This document shows positions 36,606 to 44,788 of a DNA stretch of 64,000 nt, piece by piece. Position numbers and translations under genes: made by a program. Within the stretch, counting starts at the first letter, position 1; every line of letters starts with the position of its first letter. A model generated the notes under the pieces. It did not search any database. It was not told the origin of the DNA and saw only the letters and a program-made list of their open reading frames with translations. Source of the DNA: Paenibacillus oenotherae (GTDB taxonomy: Bacteria; Bacillota; Bacilli; Paenibacillales; Paenibacillaceae); the NCBI RefSeq assembly GCF_019443105.1, contig NZ_JAHZIJ010000001.1, forward strand, positions 868,001-932,000, read 5' to 3'.

Positions 36606-37097
36606 GCTGTGGCGCTTCATGGGTCTCGGCAAAATGGATGCCAATGCGCATCTTTTTCAACCCCAACTAACCAATTTGTGCTGAATTGATGCGAAGGCGC
36701 ATCTTTTTCCTCACTTCAGTCGAGGATTGGCCGTCTCCGGGCTCTATTGATGCACTTTCGCAGGCTTTTGCCTTAAAACGGCGCTTTCTCGGCCAAATTG
36801 ATGCTCTTTCGCATCAATTGCCTTCATTTCAGCGATTCCGGGTACCGCAGCTTGAGGAGTACCCGATATGAAGCTGTGGCGCTTCATGCGGCGGTCTCGG
36901 CAAAATGGATGCCAATGCGCATCTTTTTCAACCCCAACTAACTAATTTGTGCTGAATTGATGCGAAGGCGCATCTTTTTCCTCACTTCAGTCGAGGATTG
37001 GCCGTCTCCGGGCTCTATTGATGCACTTTCGCAGGCTTTTGCCTTAAAACGGCGCTTTCTCGGCCAAATTGATGCTCTTTGGCATCAATTGCCTTCA
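36606..37097. repeat. Tandem duplication of a hairpin-rich unit (about 224 bp, spacing 267 bp)
   Basis: Copy 1 at 36606-36829 and copy 2 at 36873-37096 are nearly identical from GCTGTGGCGCTTCAT to TCAATTGCCTTCA. Each holds GATGCGAAGGCGCATC, GATGCCAATGCGCATC and GATGCTCTTTCGCATC stem-loops (one changed in copy 2). The hairpin arms follow the same logic as the CCTGC..GCAGG family elsewhere. Confidence 0.85.
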
Positions 37098-37318
37098 AGC
37101 AGCTTGAGTAGCAGGTCGGCTACAGAAGTACTGCTGCTTGAGAAGTACCGCACAGAATGCAGAATCCATAATGCAGGAGCAGCACGTGCTGCCCGGGCCG
37201 CCAACATGCAGCGCTCAAAGCACACCGAACTGCATGCGATTCAAGTATACGAGCAAGCCAATTTCGTACCACCACTTGCCGAGCAAGCCATCCTCCTATA
37301 TTCCGTCGATACACCCTA

Positions 37319-37789
37319 TTACACTTCGGCGTGGACCGTACCTGCCTGGAAGTCTGTCGCTTCTATCCACATCCTGATTACTTCCTTCAGCTTGTCTTTC
37401 TTGGCTGTCACATCGTTCAGATCAGTGAATTTCACTATCGCTCTATCCCCTGATGCCCAGTCCAACAATCCCGTCGGATCTTCGAACAGCTGCCCTGCTC
37501 CCGTGTTATCTCTTACCTTGGCACCACAATGAAAAATCAGCCGAAAAAAGCCTTTTCCCGGCAAATTGAGCGTAAACCTGTCCTCATAATTCACACAGAA
37601 GCTTGGAGCATTCCATTTGATCTGCTCCGTTATACGGCCGTCAGCGCTTCGTATAATTTGTAGAACTTCTTCAATCGCTTGCTTCAGCGGGTGTTCGAGA
37701 TTAGTCATGAAATCAGCTACTTGTTGAGGACCGGACTGTTGCTTGAGGTTCTTTGCCGTTTTCACTGATTTTCTCTTGTCAGTTGCCAT
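37319..37789 (-). CDS. DUF1801-family protein
   Basis: About 156 residues. A basic N-terminal tail (KRKSVKTAKNLKQQ) precedes the YdhG/DUF1801-like domain: VADFMTNLEHPLKQAIEEVL, then ITEQIKWNAPSFCVNYEDRF and FRLIFHCGAKV, ending with a helix (KKDKLKEVIRMWIEAT). The IKWNAPSF motif is characteristic. Family members are small cytosolic proteins of unknown biochemistry, some linked to iron or stress. GGGGAG stands six bases before the chosen ATG; another ATG six bases upstream is possible. Confidence 0.87.
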   Translation of the reverse strand: MATDKRKSVKTAKNLKQQSGPQQVADFMTNLEHPLKQAIEEVLQIIRSADGRITEQIKWNAPSFCVNYEDRFTLNLPGKGFFRLIFHCGAKVRDNTGAGQLFEDPTGLLDWASGDRAIVKFTDLNDVTAKKDKLKEVIRMWIEATDFQAGTVHAEV

Positions 37790-37841
37790 ATTCATCTCCC
37801 CATCCTCAGTAATAGAATTCCCTCACAATCCATCCCCGCAC

Positions 37842-38105
37842 TTACCTCCGCCTGCCTCGCACAACAGGTTGTTCAAGTGAGTATAATTCGTCTTCGATTT
37901 GCGCCGTTTTCTCCGTTATGAGCTGCCTGCTGTCTGCTATCGCCTTGTTATACACATACGGCCCGAGCTCCTGTATCATAAAATCAATCAATTGCTCTGC
38001 TGCCAATGCGCCGATAGTCTCTGACCGCTCTTCTTCAAAATAGGCTTGCACGCTATTGATGATAGCGTCCTTTTCTTCTTTTGGCAGTTTAATGGAAATA
38101 ACCAT
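37842..38105 (-). CDS. DUF2164-family protein
   Basis: 87 residues: VISIKLPKEEKDAIINSVQA, then YFEEERSETIGALAAEQLID and FMIQELGPYVYNKAIADSRQ. This matches the short DUF2164 family, helical proteins of unknown function that often sit near nucleic-acid or stress genes. GGAGG precedes the ATG. It is on the same strand as, and 52 bp upstream of, the DUF1801 gene and divergent from the nuclease gene. Confidence 0.87.
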   Translation of the reverse strand: MVISIKLPKEEKDAIINSVQAYFEEERSETIGALAAEQLIDFMIQELGPYVYNKAIADSRQLITEKTAQIEDELYSLEQPVVRGRRR

Positions 38106-38297
38106 CTTGCTTGCTCCTCCTCTTCTTCGATTCCATGTGTTTAGTTCATCACTCGATTATAATGAAGTTTTCTCTGAGTCCTCATCATATAGAACAGCTA
38201 TTCATATTTTACCATTTTCTAATGCTATTGGAGAATGGGGTTTGAAAAACCAGACTGGATTAATGGCCGAGCACGCATTATAATGATGCTAGACGAA

Positions 38298-38346
38298 GAA
38301 CGTCCTTATTCATTCCTGAGCGAATGGATGCGGGGCGTTCTTTTTT
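38298..38346 (+). promoter_or_regulatory. Terminator-like hairpin in the leader of the nuclease gene
   Basis: GAACGTCC ... GGGGCGTTC with an inner CATTC/GAATG pair, followed by TTTTTT, 24 bp before the ATG of the next gene. It may act as an attenuator; it might also be the 3' end of a short upstream transcript. Confidence 0.45.
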
Positions 38347-38369
38347 GTCATTTGGAGGGAGGGTTTACG

Positions 38370-39038
38370 ATGGATTTCGAAGAGGCTCATAACGCCTATA
38401 TTCAGCACCATATGCTGAGGAGGAAGGGGGAAAGGAGGGGGCGTCTGGAACGTGGGCACCGGGAAGCCGAGAAGCTGTTTTGCCGCAATATATGGTGGCC
38501 TCTGCGTGGGAACTTTGATGATTTGCATCCGGAATTCGAAGTTCCCGACTGGCGGGGTCAATCATATTTTTGCGATTTTGTCTGGCTTACACAGCTAGTC
38601 AAACTGATCGTCGAAATTAAAGGCTTTGGCCCGCATGTACGGGATATGGATAGGCAAAAATATTGCAATGAACTCAACCGGGAAACTTTTTTGACCGCTA
38701 TGGGTTTCCAAGTCATTTCATTCGCTTATGATGATGTCGCCCATCGTCCTGAGTTATGCACAACAATGCTGCGCATGGTGCTTAGCCGCTTTCAGCCAGA
38801 GTCCTCTCCTGTCCACCCGCACCGTATTACCGAACGGGAAATCATCCGCCTTGCTTGCAGTCTCGCTCAATCGCTGCGCCCCATCGATGTGCAGACACAC
38901 CTGGGCATTGGTCATCGCGCTGCTGTTCGCACACTGCAATCACTCTGTTCGAAGGGTCTGTTCTCCCCACTGACAGGCGCGTCAGGCAAACATGTCGTGC
39001 GGTATGAGCTTCAACGAGGAGCAACGATAGGAATTTAG
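38370..39038 (+). CDS. PD-(D/E)XK-like endonuclease-fold protein with C-terminal helical domain
   Basis: About 222 residues from the ATG at 38370, which follows GGAGGGAGGG. Residues ~65-140 look like a restriction-endonuclease fold related to Vsr/DUF559: CDFVW (Asp69), IVEIKGFGPH (Glu82, Lys84), then KYCNELNRETFLTAMGFQVI and SFAYDDV. Residues ~160-215 resemble a winged helix (VQTHLGIGHRAAVRTLQSLC). No methylase or toxin partner is adjacent. It may act in DNA repair or nucleic-acid processing; substrate is unknown. Longer readings to 38235 include the leader hairpin and were rejected. Confidence 0.78.
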   Translation: MDFEEAHNAYIQHHMLRRKGERRGRLERGHREAEKLFCRNIWWPLRGNFDDLHPEFEVPDWRGQSYFCDFVWLTQLVKLIVEIKGFGPHVRDMDRQKYCNELNRETFLTAMGFQVISFAYDDVAHRPELCTTMLRMVLSRFQPESSPVHPHRITEREIIRLACSLAQSLRPIDVQTHLGIGHRAAVRTLQSLCSKGLFSPLTGASGKHVVRYELQRGATIGI

Positions 39039-39598
39039 CCAAGAGCCTCCAACGCACACCGCCCCCCACCCTCGCGCTCTGCGGGAGTTGGGAGGCGGTG
39101 CTAGGTTTGGAGAATGGATGCTGAATGGATGCTCGAACGAATGGTGAACGACAGAAGGGTGAGCATTCCTGCATAAATGCATGCTTTTTCTTGCAATAGT
39201 CTACTGTGAGGGAAATGCCTGCCAAAGTGCATGTTTTTCCGAGCTATAGCCCGCTGTGGGGGAAATGCCTGCAAATGCGCATGTTTTCCGCTGTATTTTC
39301 ACCCATTGGGACGAGAACGCCTGATATTCCTGCTCTTGCGCAGGCATTTCGCCTTCCTACGCATTATTAAGCCGAAATTCCTGCACTTATGCAGGATTGC
39401 TTAGCTGCTGTTTTCGCACCGGGCACCACCCGGTACTCCGCACGTTGCGCCTCAGGGCTTACTCGCCGCTTGTCCGCTGGCCGGGCACCCGGTACTCCGC
39501 ACGTTGCGCCTCAGGGCTTACTCGCCGCTTGTCCGCTGGCCCGGGCACCCGGAACTGCGCGCGTTGCGCCTACTGCCGAGGCACCCCGCGGCCCCCAT
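39039..39598. other. Gene-free region with hairpins and GC-rich tandem repeat
   Basis: 39057-39103 holds a GC-rich hairpin (CACCGCC ... GGCGGTG) that may end the nuclease transcript. 39163-39400 has CCTGC/GCAGG-type hairpin repeats. 39420-39575 is a minisatellite. No gene is seen. Confidence 0.6.
39420..39575. repeat. 60-bp GC-rich tandem repeat, about 2.5 copies
   Basis: CACCCGGTACTCCGCACG recurs with ~60-bp period (from 39427, 39487 and, changed, 39547). The first two units are almost identical through GCTTACTCGCCGCTTGTCC. Confidence 0.85.
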
Positions 39599-40309
39599 CT
39601 ACTCGTGTATCTGATACCGGACGACCCTTCGTTTAAGCCACTCGATGACAATCGCATCCATAAGCCACACCAGGGCACGGTTCATTACACCGAGCTTGAT
39701 CATGCCAAGTTTTCTTTCCCGGCGCGACACTACGACCTCCATAACACGATATCCGTTCATACTAGCCAGCGTCGGAAGATACCGGTGCATGCCATTGTAC
39801 AAATGGTAGCTGTCGGCCACTTCCCGCTTCATCAGCTTCAGCGGACTTCCCGTATCATTCCGGTTATCTCCTGTGAGCCAATTGAGAAGCGTATGACCCA
39901 TCCGTGAAGAAGACAGCCTTCGGAGCAGCGTACCCTCACGTTCAACACGAGTCCCATTAACGAAATCCACTTTGCCGATATAAGGCATCAACTTGAAAAT
40001 ATCACGGGGATCTGTCCCCGAATCGGCATCCATAAGCGCAATTAATTTCCCCTCGGACTTCCGCATACCCGCCCAGACGGCAGCCGTCAGGCCATAGCTC
40101 ATTTTGAATTGAATAACCTTTACCGACTTATCAACCGCCGCCAGCTCAGACAAAATGCCTGCAGTCCGATCCTTGCTGCCATCATTGACGAGTATGATCT
40201 CGTAGCTCCCGATCTTGTGCCGTACCGCCTCCGTTATGCTGCGGTGGAGCTCGATCAGATTATCCTCCTTATTAATCGGTATGATCACGGATAAATCAAC
40301 CACTGCCAT
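39599..40309 (-). CDS. Family 2 glycosyltransferase
   Basis: 236 residues with the GT-A fold signatures: VDLSVIIPINKEDNLIELHR at the N-terminus, EIILVNDGSKDRT, GMRKSEGKLIALMDADSGTD containing the DxD metal site, and TRVEREGTLLRR. The C-terminus (VMNRALVWLMDAIVIEWLKR) is amphipathic, without the two membrane helices of ArnC-type enzymes. Closest in look to DPM1/polyprenol-phosphate transferases, but the donor and acceptor cannot be told. GGGGTGA precedes the ATG. It is a single gene convergent with the nuclease. Confidence 0.85.
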   Translation of the reverse strand: MAVVDLSVIIPINKEDNLIELHRSITEAVRHKIGSYEIILVNDGSKDRTAGILSELAAVDKSVKVIQFKMSYGLTAAVWAGMRKSEGKLIALMDADSGTDPRDIFKLMPYIGKVDFVNGTRVEREGTLLRRLSSSRMGHTLLNWLTGDNRNDTGSPLKLMKREVADSYHLYNGMHRYLPTLASMNGYRVMEVVVSRRERKLGMIKLGVMNRALVWLMDAIVIEWLKRRVVRYQIHE

Positions 40310-40365
40310 TCACCCCTGTACCCAAGTTCCCAAGTTCCCGGTAAGCCCGTTCCCTTCAATCTATC

Positions 40366-40827
40366 CTATTCCTCATCCAAAGGCTTAATTTCACTAAAAT
40401 AAAGCATCACTTGCCTAAGCAAAGCAATAAATGCCTCGCTCTGCTCCTCGCCCAATCGGTCAACCAGACCGCCCATGTGCAGCAAATGTTGTTCCAAAGC
40501 TTGTTTGACAACCGCTTCCCCGCTGCTCGTCAGGCGGAGTAAAGTCATGCGTTTATCATTCGCGTCATCGTAGCTTTGGACATATCCGGCCTTAATTAAC
40601 TGCTTGATCAATTGCGTGACTGTCGGCGAGGTTACACATAATCGTTTGCTAATATCGGAAATGCTAACCTCATGACGGCCTTGATTGCATAAAGACTGGA
40701 TGCAAAACAGAACACGAAGCTCGCTTGGCCTGGTGCCGCACGCTCTTCTCTTCCGCCAATCCATCTTGAAAAACATCTCCATAGCTTCAGCCATTTCCTT
40801 TGCTATGGAGGAGGTTTCATTGACCAT
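40366..40827 (-). CDS. MarR-family transcriptional regulator
   Basis: About 153 residues with a central winged helix: RPSELRVLFCIQSLCNQGRH, then SISDISKRLCVTSPTVTQLI and AGYVQSYDDANDKRMTLLRL, flanked by helical dimerisation arms. The ATG at 40827 has GAGGTG at nine bases; a GTG at 40839 overlaps that site. It is divergent from a CBS-domain gene, with two perfect palindromes in the shared promoter region that are good candidates for its operators, so autoregulation and control of the CBS gene are likely. Confidence 0.9.
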   Translation of the reverse strand: MVNETSSIAKEMAEAMEMFFKMDWRKRRACGTRPSELRVLFCIQSLCNQGRHEVSISDISKRLCVTSPTVTQLIKQLIKAGYVQSYDDANDKRMTLLRLTSSGEAVVKQALEQHLLHMGGLVDRLGEEQSEAFIALLRQVMLYFSEIKPLDEE

Positions 40828-41038
40828 AGCTGCTATCACCTCAGTTTAGGATTCCGGTTAGAATGTAATCGAAAGGGCGTGACCGAATAGTTCGGTACGC
40901 CCTCCCAGCAATCGAATAAACTTAAGCTCCCGCCTCATCCGGCAGGAGGCTGAAAGAACCAATGAATCGCAATAATCAGGCCAAAATGTCGCAGACATCA
41001 GAGATCCGGCCCCTACTTCCGATTTAATCACTATATAA

Positions 41039-41055
41039 ATAGGTTGTCAACCTAT
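41039..41055. promoter_or_regulatory. Palindromic operator candidate 1
   Basis: ATAGGTTGTCAACCTAT, a perfect 8-bp inverted repeat around one base. It shares AGGTT...AACCT with the second site 40 bp away. Size and symmetry suit MarR dimers. Confidence 0.65.
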
Positions 41056-41078
41056 TTATATCAATAGTGCACATATAG

Positions 41079-41095
41079 TTAGGTTTACAACCTAA
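41079..41095. promoter_or_regulatory. Palindromic operator candidate 2
   Basis: TTAGGTTTACAACCTAA, a perfect 7-bp inverted repeat around TAC, 55 bp before the CBS gene start. Centre-to-centre spacing from site 1 is 40 bp, about four helical turns. Confidence 0.65.
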
Positions 41096-41149
41096 TTATA
41101 ATATGTTTTAATAGATCTAGATCGACTTCAAGCTGAGGAGAGTGATCGT

Positions 41150-41611
41150 ATGCAAGCATTGGATATTATGATTGATCATGTGATTCATGTTCATGAGAAG
41201 GATACAATCCGTACTGTTCTGGACAAATTTATCGATCACGGCATCAGCGGCCTGCCCGTTGTGAATAATAGTAATGAAATTGTCGGCTATATTAGCGACG
41301 GAGATATCATGCAGTTTATCGGCAAGCACAAGGATATTGTTCTGGATGTCATCTTGCTGGTCAGCGTCATCAAGGGGGATCAGGATCAGTTTGAAGAAAG
41401 AGCCCGTAATATTCTCGCATTGAACGTCATGGAATTAGCGAATAAAAAGGTCATTAAAGTGAAGTGGAATGAGGAAATAGAGAATGTCGCTGCTGTTCTT
41501 GGGGAGAAGCGGATTAAAAAGCTTCCCGTTGAACGCGATGGCAAATTGGTTGGCATCATTAGCCGCGGGGATGTCATCCGAAACGCCTTCAAAGACCTGC
41601 TCCACAAATAA
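41150..41611 (+). CDS. CBS-domain pair protein
   Basis: 153 residues consisting of two CBS motifs: residues 1-62 (IHVHEKDTIRTVLDKFIDHG; ISGLPVVNNSNEIVGYISDG) and 88-150 (VIKVKWNEEIENVAAVLGEK; IKKLPVERDGKLVGIISRGD). CBS pairs bind adenosine nucleotides and usually regulate another domain; here there is none, so it may act on a partner protein or sense energy state. The linker (LVSVIKGDQDQFEERARNIL) is helical. GAGGAG precedes the ATG. Probably regulated by the divergent MarR protein through the palindromes upstream. Confidence 0.9.
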   Translation: MQALDIMIDHVIHVHEKDTIRTVLDKFIDHGISGLPVVNNSNEIVGYISDGDIMQFIGKHKDIVLDVILLVSVIKGDQDQFEERARNILALNVMELANKKVIKVKWNEEIENVAAVLGEKRIKKLPVERDGKLVGIISRGDVIRNAFKDLLHK

Positions 41612-42086
41612 CGGTGAAAAACGATGCCTCTTGTTAATAGCCATCATAATTTAGCTGCTTATAGGCAGAGGGCGTACCAGATTTTTGCGATGGTACGTCC
41701 TCTTACTTGGGAGTGATGCAGCGCTCCTTCTACTCCTCCGACTAAACGGCGGATATGCCTGCTAAAAGGCAGGTTTTTCCCCGTTCTGGCCTGCTGAAGA
41801 CGAAATGCCTGCTGAAGCGCAGGCATTTCGTCTTATTAGCTCGAATTAGCCAAATTCCTCTGCATATTCCTGCACTTTCGCAGGCATTCTCCCATCTAAA
41901 GCTTCTTTTGGCCGAAATTCCTGCGCTTACGCAGGCTTCCCTCGCTTACTGACGAAGCTTCCTTCCTTCGCTTACCGATGAAGCTCCCCTCGTTTACTAA
42001 CGAAGCCTCCTTCGTTTACTAACGAAATTCCTTCGCCCACTGGCGAGGATCATGCACAAACTCTAGTTCGAGCCCGCCCTCTTTCG
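41612..42086. other. Gene-free region with two hairpin-repeat families
   Basis: 41755-41945 holds CCTGC..GCAGG-type units. 41938-42048 holds about five short stem-loop units of the type CTTCGTTTACTAACGAAG in tandem. No gene is seen. Confidence 0.6.
41938..42048. repeat. Tandem CTTCG..CGAAG stem-loop units
   Basis: Five ~22-bp units, including CTTCGTTTACTAACGAAA, CTCGTTTACTAACGAAG and CTTCGCCCACTGGCGAGG. Arms vary with partly compensating changes. Confidence 0.7.
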
Positions 42087-42836
42087 TTAATTATCCGATA
42101 CAAAAGCATCCGCGGCGGCTGCAACATAATAGGCCAGGCCCGTTTGCTGGTCTTCGAGCATCCGAAGATGAAAGTCATCCTGGAGAAAAAAACGAGTCTG
42201 AGCTGCGAAATCCGCAGCAGATATCCCATGCCCGTACCCATTAAGAAAGCTGATATGGCTGCTGATCAGTTCTTTTATTTGCGCATCATTATGTTTTATC
42301 CCTGTACTCAACGCATTTGCCATATCCTTCATGAAGGCGCCCGCTTCTACTGCCTGTTCATTCATCGCTCCAACATCAATCGAGGCCTCATCAAGCAAAT
42401 CCACCTCATACGTCTGCTTCAAATACTCATTCTGACCGCTCATCGCTTCTTTCCATGCCGCTTCGCTCTCCAGTCCTTTAAACATGTCCTGATTCTCCAT
42501 TGCTACACCTCTCTCCGAATAATGAATAGATGTCCTCAACGTTTGAAGGATCGTTTCCAGCCTTTGCTGACGATTCAGCAGAAGCTTCTCTTGCTGCAGT
42601 AGAATAGATTTTCGTTCCGGTTGCCCCTCCAGCAGCTCTTTAATTGTCTCTAGCGGGAAATCCAATTCTCTGTAGAACAGAATCTGCTGCAGCCGCTCAA
42701 GTTCTTTCGTCCCATACAACCGGTACCCGGATTCGCTGATCTCACAGGGCAGTAGAAGACCGATCCTGTGATAATGATGAAGCGTTTTGATCGTGACATT
42801 GGAAATGGACGATACCTCTTTCACCGTGTGCAGCAT
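42087..42836 (-). CDS. MerR-family regulator with TipAS-like effector domain
   Basis: 249 residues. The N-terminal MerR winged helix reads LHTVKEVSSISNVTIKTLHH then YHRIGLLLPCEISESGYRLY; a coiled coil (about 75-108) follows. Residues ~120-249 are an all-helical TipAS-type domain (MFKGLESEAAWKEAMSG; YGHGISAADFAAQTRFFLQD) which in relatives traps thiopeptides or other drugs. AGGAGGTGA precedes the ATG. No transporter gene is adjacent, so the target is unclear. Confidence 0.92.
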   Translation of the reverse strand: MLHTVKEVSSISNVTIKTLHHYHRIGLLLPCEISESGYRLYGTKELERLQQILFYRELDFPLETIKELLEGQPERKSILLQQEKLLLNRQQRLETILQTLRTSIHYSERGVAMENQDMFKGLESEAAWKEAMSGQNEYLKQTYEVDLLDEASIDVGAMNEQAVEAGAFMKDMANALSTGIKHNDAQIKELISSHISFLNGYGHGISAADFAAQTRFFLQDDFHLRMLEDQQTGLAYYVAAAADAFVSDN

Positions 42837-42916
42837 GGGGATTCACCTCCTTCTCCATCCAATCTAAAGCCTCCCCCAAGAGGAGAGTCAAGTCTTCAGC
42901 CTGTAAATTGTGCGTA

Positions 42917-42959
42917 TAAAAAAAGTATTCCACACCCGAAGCAGTGACGGAATACTTTA
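42917..42959 (-). terminator. Terminator of the AHSA1-domain gene
   Basis: Minus strand AAAGTATTCC ... GGAATACTTT followed by a T run. It lies 40 bp downstream of the gene's stop. Confidence 0.85.
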
Positions 42960-42990
42960 TGAATGCATCGTATATGCTCAGGATGACCTC

Positions 42991-43020
42991 AGCAAAGCTC
43001 AGCAAAGCTCAGCAAAGCTC
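42991..43020. repeat. 10-bp tandem repeat across a stop codon
   Basis: Three exact copies of AGCAAAGCTC. The stop codon of the AHSA1-domain gene (42999-43001) lies inside the array. Confidence 0.9.
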
Positions 43021-43454
43021 TTGATAGCATCTACATAGGACGAAGCAGGATATTCTGCCTTCGCATGCTCATAACCGGGGTTGCCCGGGGACCAGGCACA
43101 GGTCAATACCAAACGAGTGGCATCGCCATCAGGGATCAGCTTGAAGGTCATATTGCAGCGTACGGTTTCGTGATTCTCATTGTAAGCCGGGGCAGGATGC
43201 TGCTCATAGGAAAATTCAACATACGGCTCATAATGCCGCACAAATCCATAGACATGCAAGGTGTTGTCTCCATCCGGGCCCTGACCGCGAAATTCAATCC
43301 GAGCACCCGGCTCGAAGGTTGACTCCATGCTGCACCCGAACAAAGTCGCCTTGGACCCTTCCGAGGTAGCTACTGCAGCCCATACCCGCTCCGGCTTCGC
43401 AGTAATCCGTATCTCATACGTTAAACTGTTGCCACCATGTTCATTCGTACTCAC
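42999..43454 (-). CDS. AHSA1/SRPBCC-domain protein
   Basis: 151 residues with the START-like AHSA1 pattern: YEIRITAKPERVWAAVATSE, then FEPGARIEFRGQGPDGDN, YEPYVEFSYEQHPAP and CNMTFKLIPDGDATRLVLTC, ending in a helix. Such proteins have a hydrophobic cavity and are often regulated with stress or MerR/ArsR genes. The start is GTG behind AGGATG. Translation ends inside a 10-bp tandem repeat, so repeat-number change could alter the last residues. It lies on the same strand as, and upstream of, the MerR gene, but a terminator separates them. Confidence 0.87.
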   Translation of the reverse strand: MSTNEHGGNSLTYEIRITAKPERVWAAVATSEGSKATLFGCSMESTFEPGARIEFRGQGPDGDNTLHVYGFVRHYEPYVEFSYEQHPAPAYNENHETVRCNMTFKLIPDGDATRLVLTCAWSPGNPGYEHAKAEYPASSYVDAIKSFAELC

Positions 43455-43790
43455 TGTTCCACATCCTGACTATGATTTGATGATCATGAATGATTAATGC
43501 AGGCGGCGATGTAATTGTTAGCCAATTATTCTGCTTGTTCCAAAGTAACACGAACAGAATAAGTATTTCAATCCTTAGTTCTACATGAGCCTTAATGTAG
43601 AAGAGATCCTGACCTTATCCCTGCCATCGAGGCGTGCTCCCGAAGTGACTGACAGCGCCCCGGCGAGCCTCGCAACCAGAAGGTTGACTCCGTATGGTCT
43701 ACATGGATGGCTTGTTTCATATACATAGACAGGCTTCAATATATGTTTTTGAAGGGTGACCATTTTCTGAAAGGATGCGATTGCCGCCAT
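43455..43790. other. Intergenic region between divergent genes
   Basis: No gene is seen. An imperfect inverted repeat at 43527-43562 (TTATTCTGCTTGTTC and GAACAGAATAA) may be an operator. The rest is unremarkable. Confidence 0.35.
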
Positions 43791-44444
43791 ATGGAGCATC
43801 TTCTGCCGCTAAAAGTACAGTATCTACTGCTATTTGGGGTAGCCTTGTTCTGGACTATCGTCTATATTCTCATCATTTATAAAGGGTTCCGGGATCGTGT
43901 TTGTGGAATGCCCCTGGCGGCCATATGCGCCAACATTACATGGGAGTTTCTGTTCACCTTTTGCCTGCCCTTTCATCCTCTTCAGCAGCTCGTAACCTTG
44001 ATATGGTTTTTGCTGGACTGCATCATACTGCTCCAATTCCTCGCCTATTCCAAAGGCCTCTATCCGAAGCGCACACTTTATGCTGCCGTCTCGACCTTGC
44101 TGCTCATCGCTTTACTGCTGCATTATGGAATGAGCGTTGAGTTTAACGATACAATGGGTGTTTACTCCGCCTTCGGCATCAATTTGATGATGTCCCTGCT
44201 CTTCATACGAATGCTGCTGATCAAAGAGCTGCAAGGCCAATCACTAGCTATCGCTTATTTCAAAATGATAGGCACACTTTGTGCCTCCATCCTCTGCTAT
44301 TCGTTCTATCCGCAATCCATTCTACTAATGATTATGTATGTTCTCATATTTGCGCTTGATATGCTGTATATCCTGCTCATCTATAGCAAATCCATTACAG
44401 TTGTTCATAAGCGAGCAGCACTGCCTCCTCTGACCAAGTCATAA
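43791..44444 (+). CDS. Seven-helix-like membrane protein resembling the Pyr4/PaxB terpene-cyclase fold
   Basis: About 217 residues, with about seven hydrophobic segments, starting MEHLLPLKVQYLLLFGVALF. The motifs GMPLAAICANITWEFLF and LIWFLLDCIILLQF, with the acidic residues in WE and LLD, recall the fungal membrane terpene cyclases (Pyr4/PaxB) and their little-studied bacterial relatives. That likeness is my pattern reading and needs a profile search. The ATG at 43791 was chosen because the hydrophobic protein begins there; upstream in-frame residues look non-native. Its 3' end is duplicated at 50686, on the far side of the SLH gene. Confidence 0.75.
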   Translation: MEHLLPLKVQYLLLFGVALFWTIVYILIIYKGFRDRVCGMPLAAICANITWEFLFTFCLPFHPLQQLVTLIWFLLDCIILLQFLAYSKGLYPKRTLYAAVSTLLLIALLLHYGMSVEFNDTMGVYSAFGINLMMSLLFIRMLLIKELQGQSLAIAYFKMIGTLCASILCYSFYPQSILLMIMYVLIFALDMLYILLIYSKSITVVHKRAALPPLTKS

Positions 44445-44733
44445 CTATTATTTGTTTGAGCCCCTTTGCCTAGGGCATTCGCGCGGGGCACAATTCTGAA
44501 TCCGGTACGGGACTGGAAACCTTGAGCATTCCTGCGAAACTGCAGGTTTTGTCTCGTTCCGGGTAGTGTCCAGACCGAATGCCTGCCAAAGTGCAGGAAT
44601 CTCGCCGTATTTGCTCCTATCCAACTCTTTCCGCCTCATATTCCTGCATTTACGCAGGCATTCCGCCTTCAACGGCCTTTTTTGACTAGAATTCCTGCTC
44701 TTACGCAGGCTTCCCTCTCTATCAACCGCGAGT
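44371..44733. repeat. Flanking direct repeat, copy 1
   Basis: Begins inside the 3' end of the membrane protein gene (TCCTGCTCATCTATAGCAAA) and continues through CCTGC..GCAGG hairpins to CTATCAACCGCGAG. It is closely similar to 50686-51076. Confidence 0.85.
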
Positions 44734-44736
44734 AAT

Positions 44737-44772
44737 AAAGGGGCTGCCCCGAAAAATCGGAACAACCCCTTT
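44737..44772 (-). terminator. Terminator hairpin after the SLH gene
   Basis: Minus strand AAAGGGGTTGTTCCGA ... TCGGGGCAGCCCCTTT. The T run is weak. It lies 16 bp past the stop codon. Confidence 0.7.
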
Positions 44773-44788
44773 ATGTTTTGAACTGCTT

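Larger units (their letters stand above)
36275..37318. other. Kilobase gene-free region made of repeats
   Basis: No supportable gene. It contains a 21-bp minisatellite, a tandem 224-bp duplication rich in GATGC..GCATC hairpins, and a CTGC-rich tail from 37097. Short frames on either strand here are repeat-derived. Confidence 0.65.

Noticed and set aside
36686-37532. Two frames starting MMRRRIFFLTSVEDWPS
   Set aside because: They arise from the two copies of the tandem intergenic repeat; the second also runs antisense into the DUF1801 gene.
44448-44765. Minus-strand frame rich in SLRKSRNSSQKRP, with a twin at 50763-51098
   Set aside because: Translation of the CCTGC..GCAGG hairpin repeats; no signal for translation.
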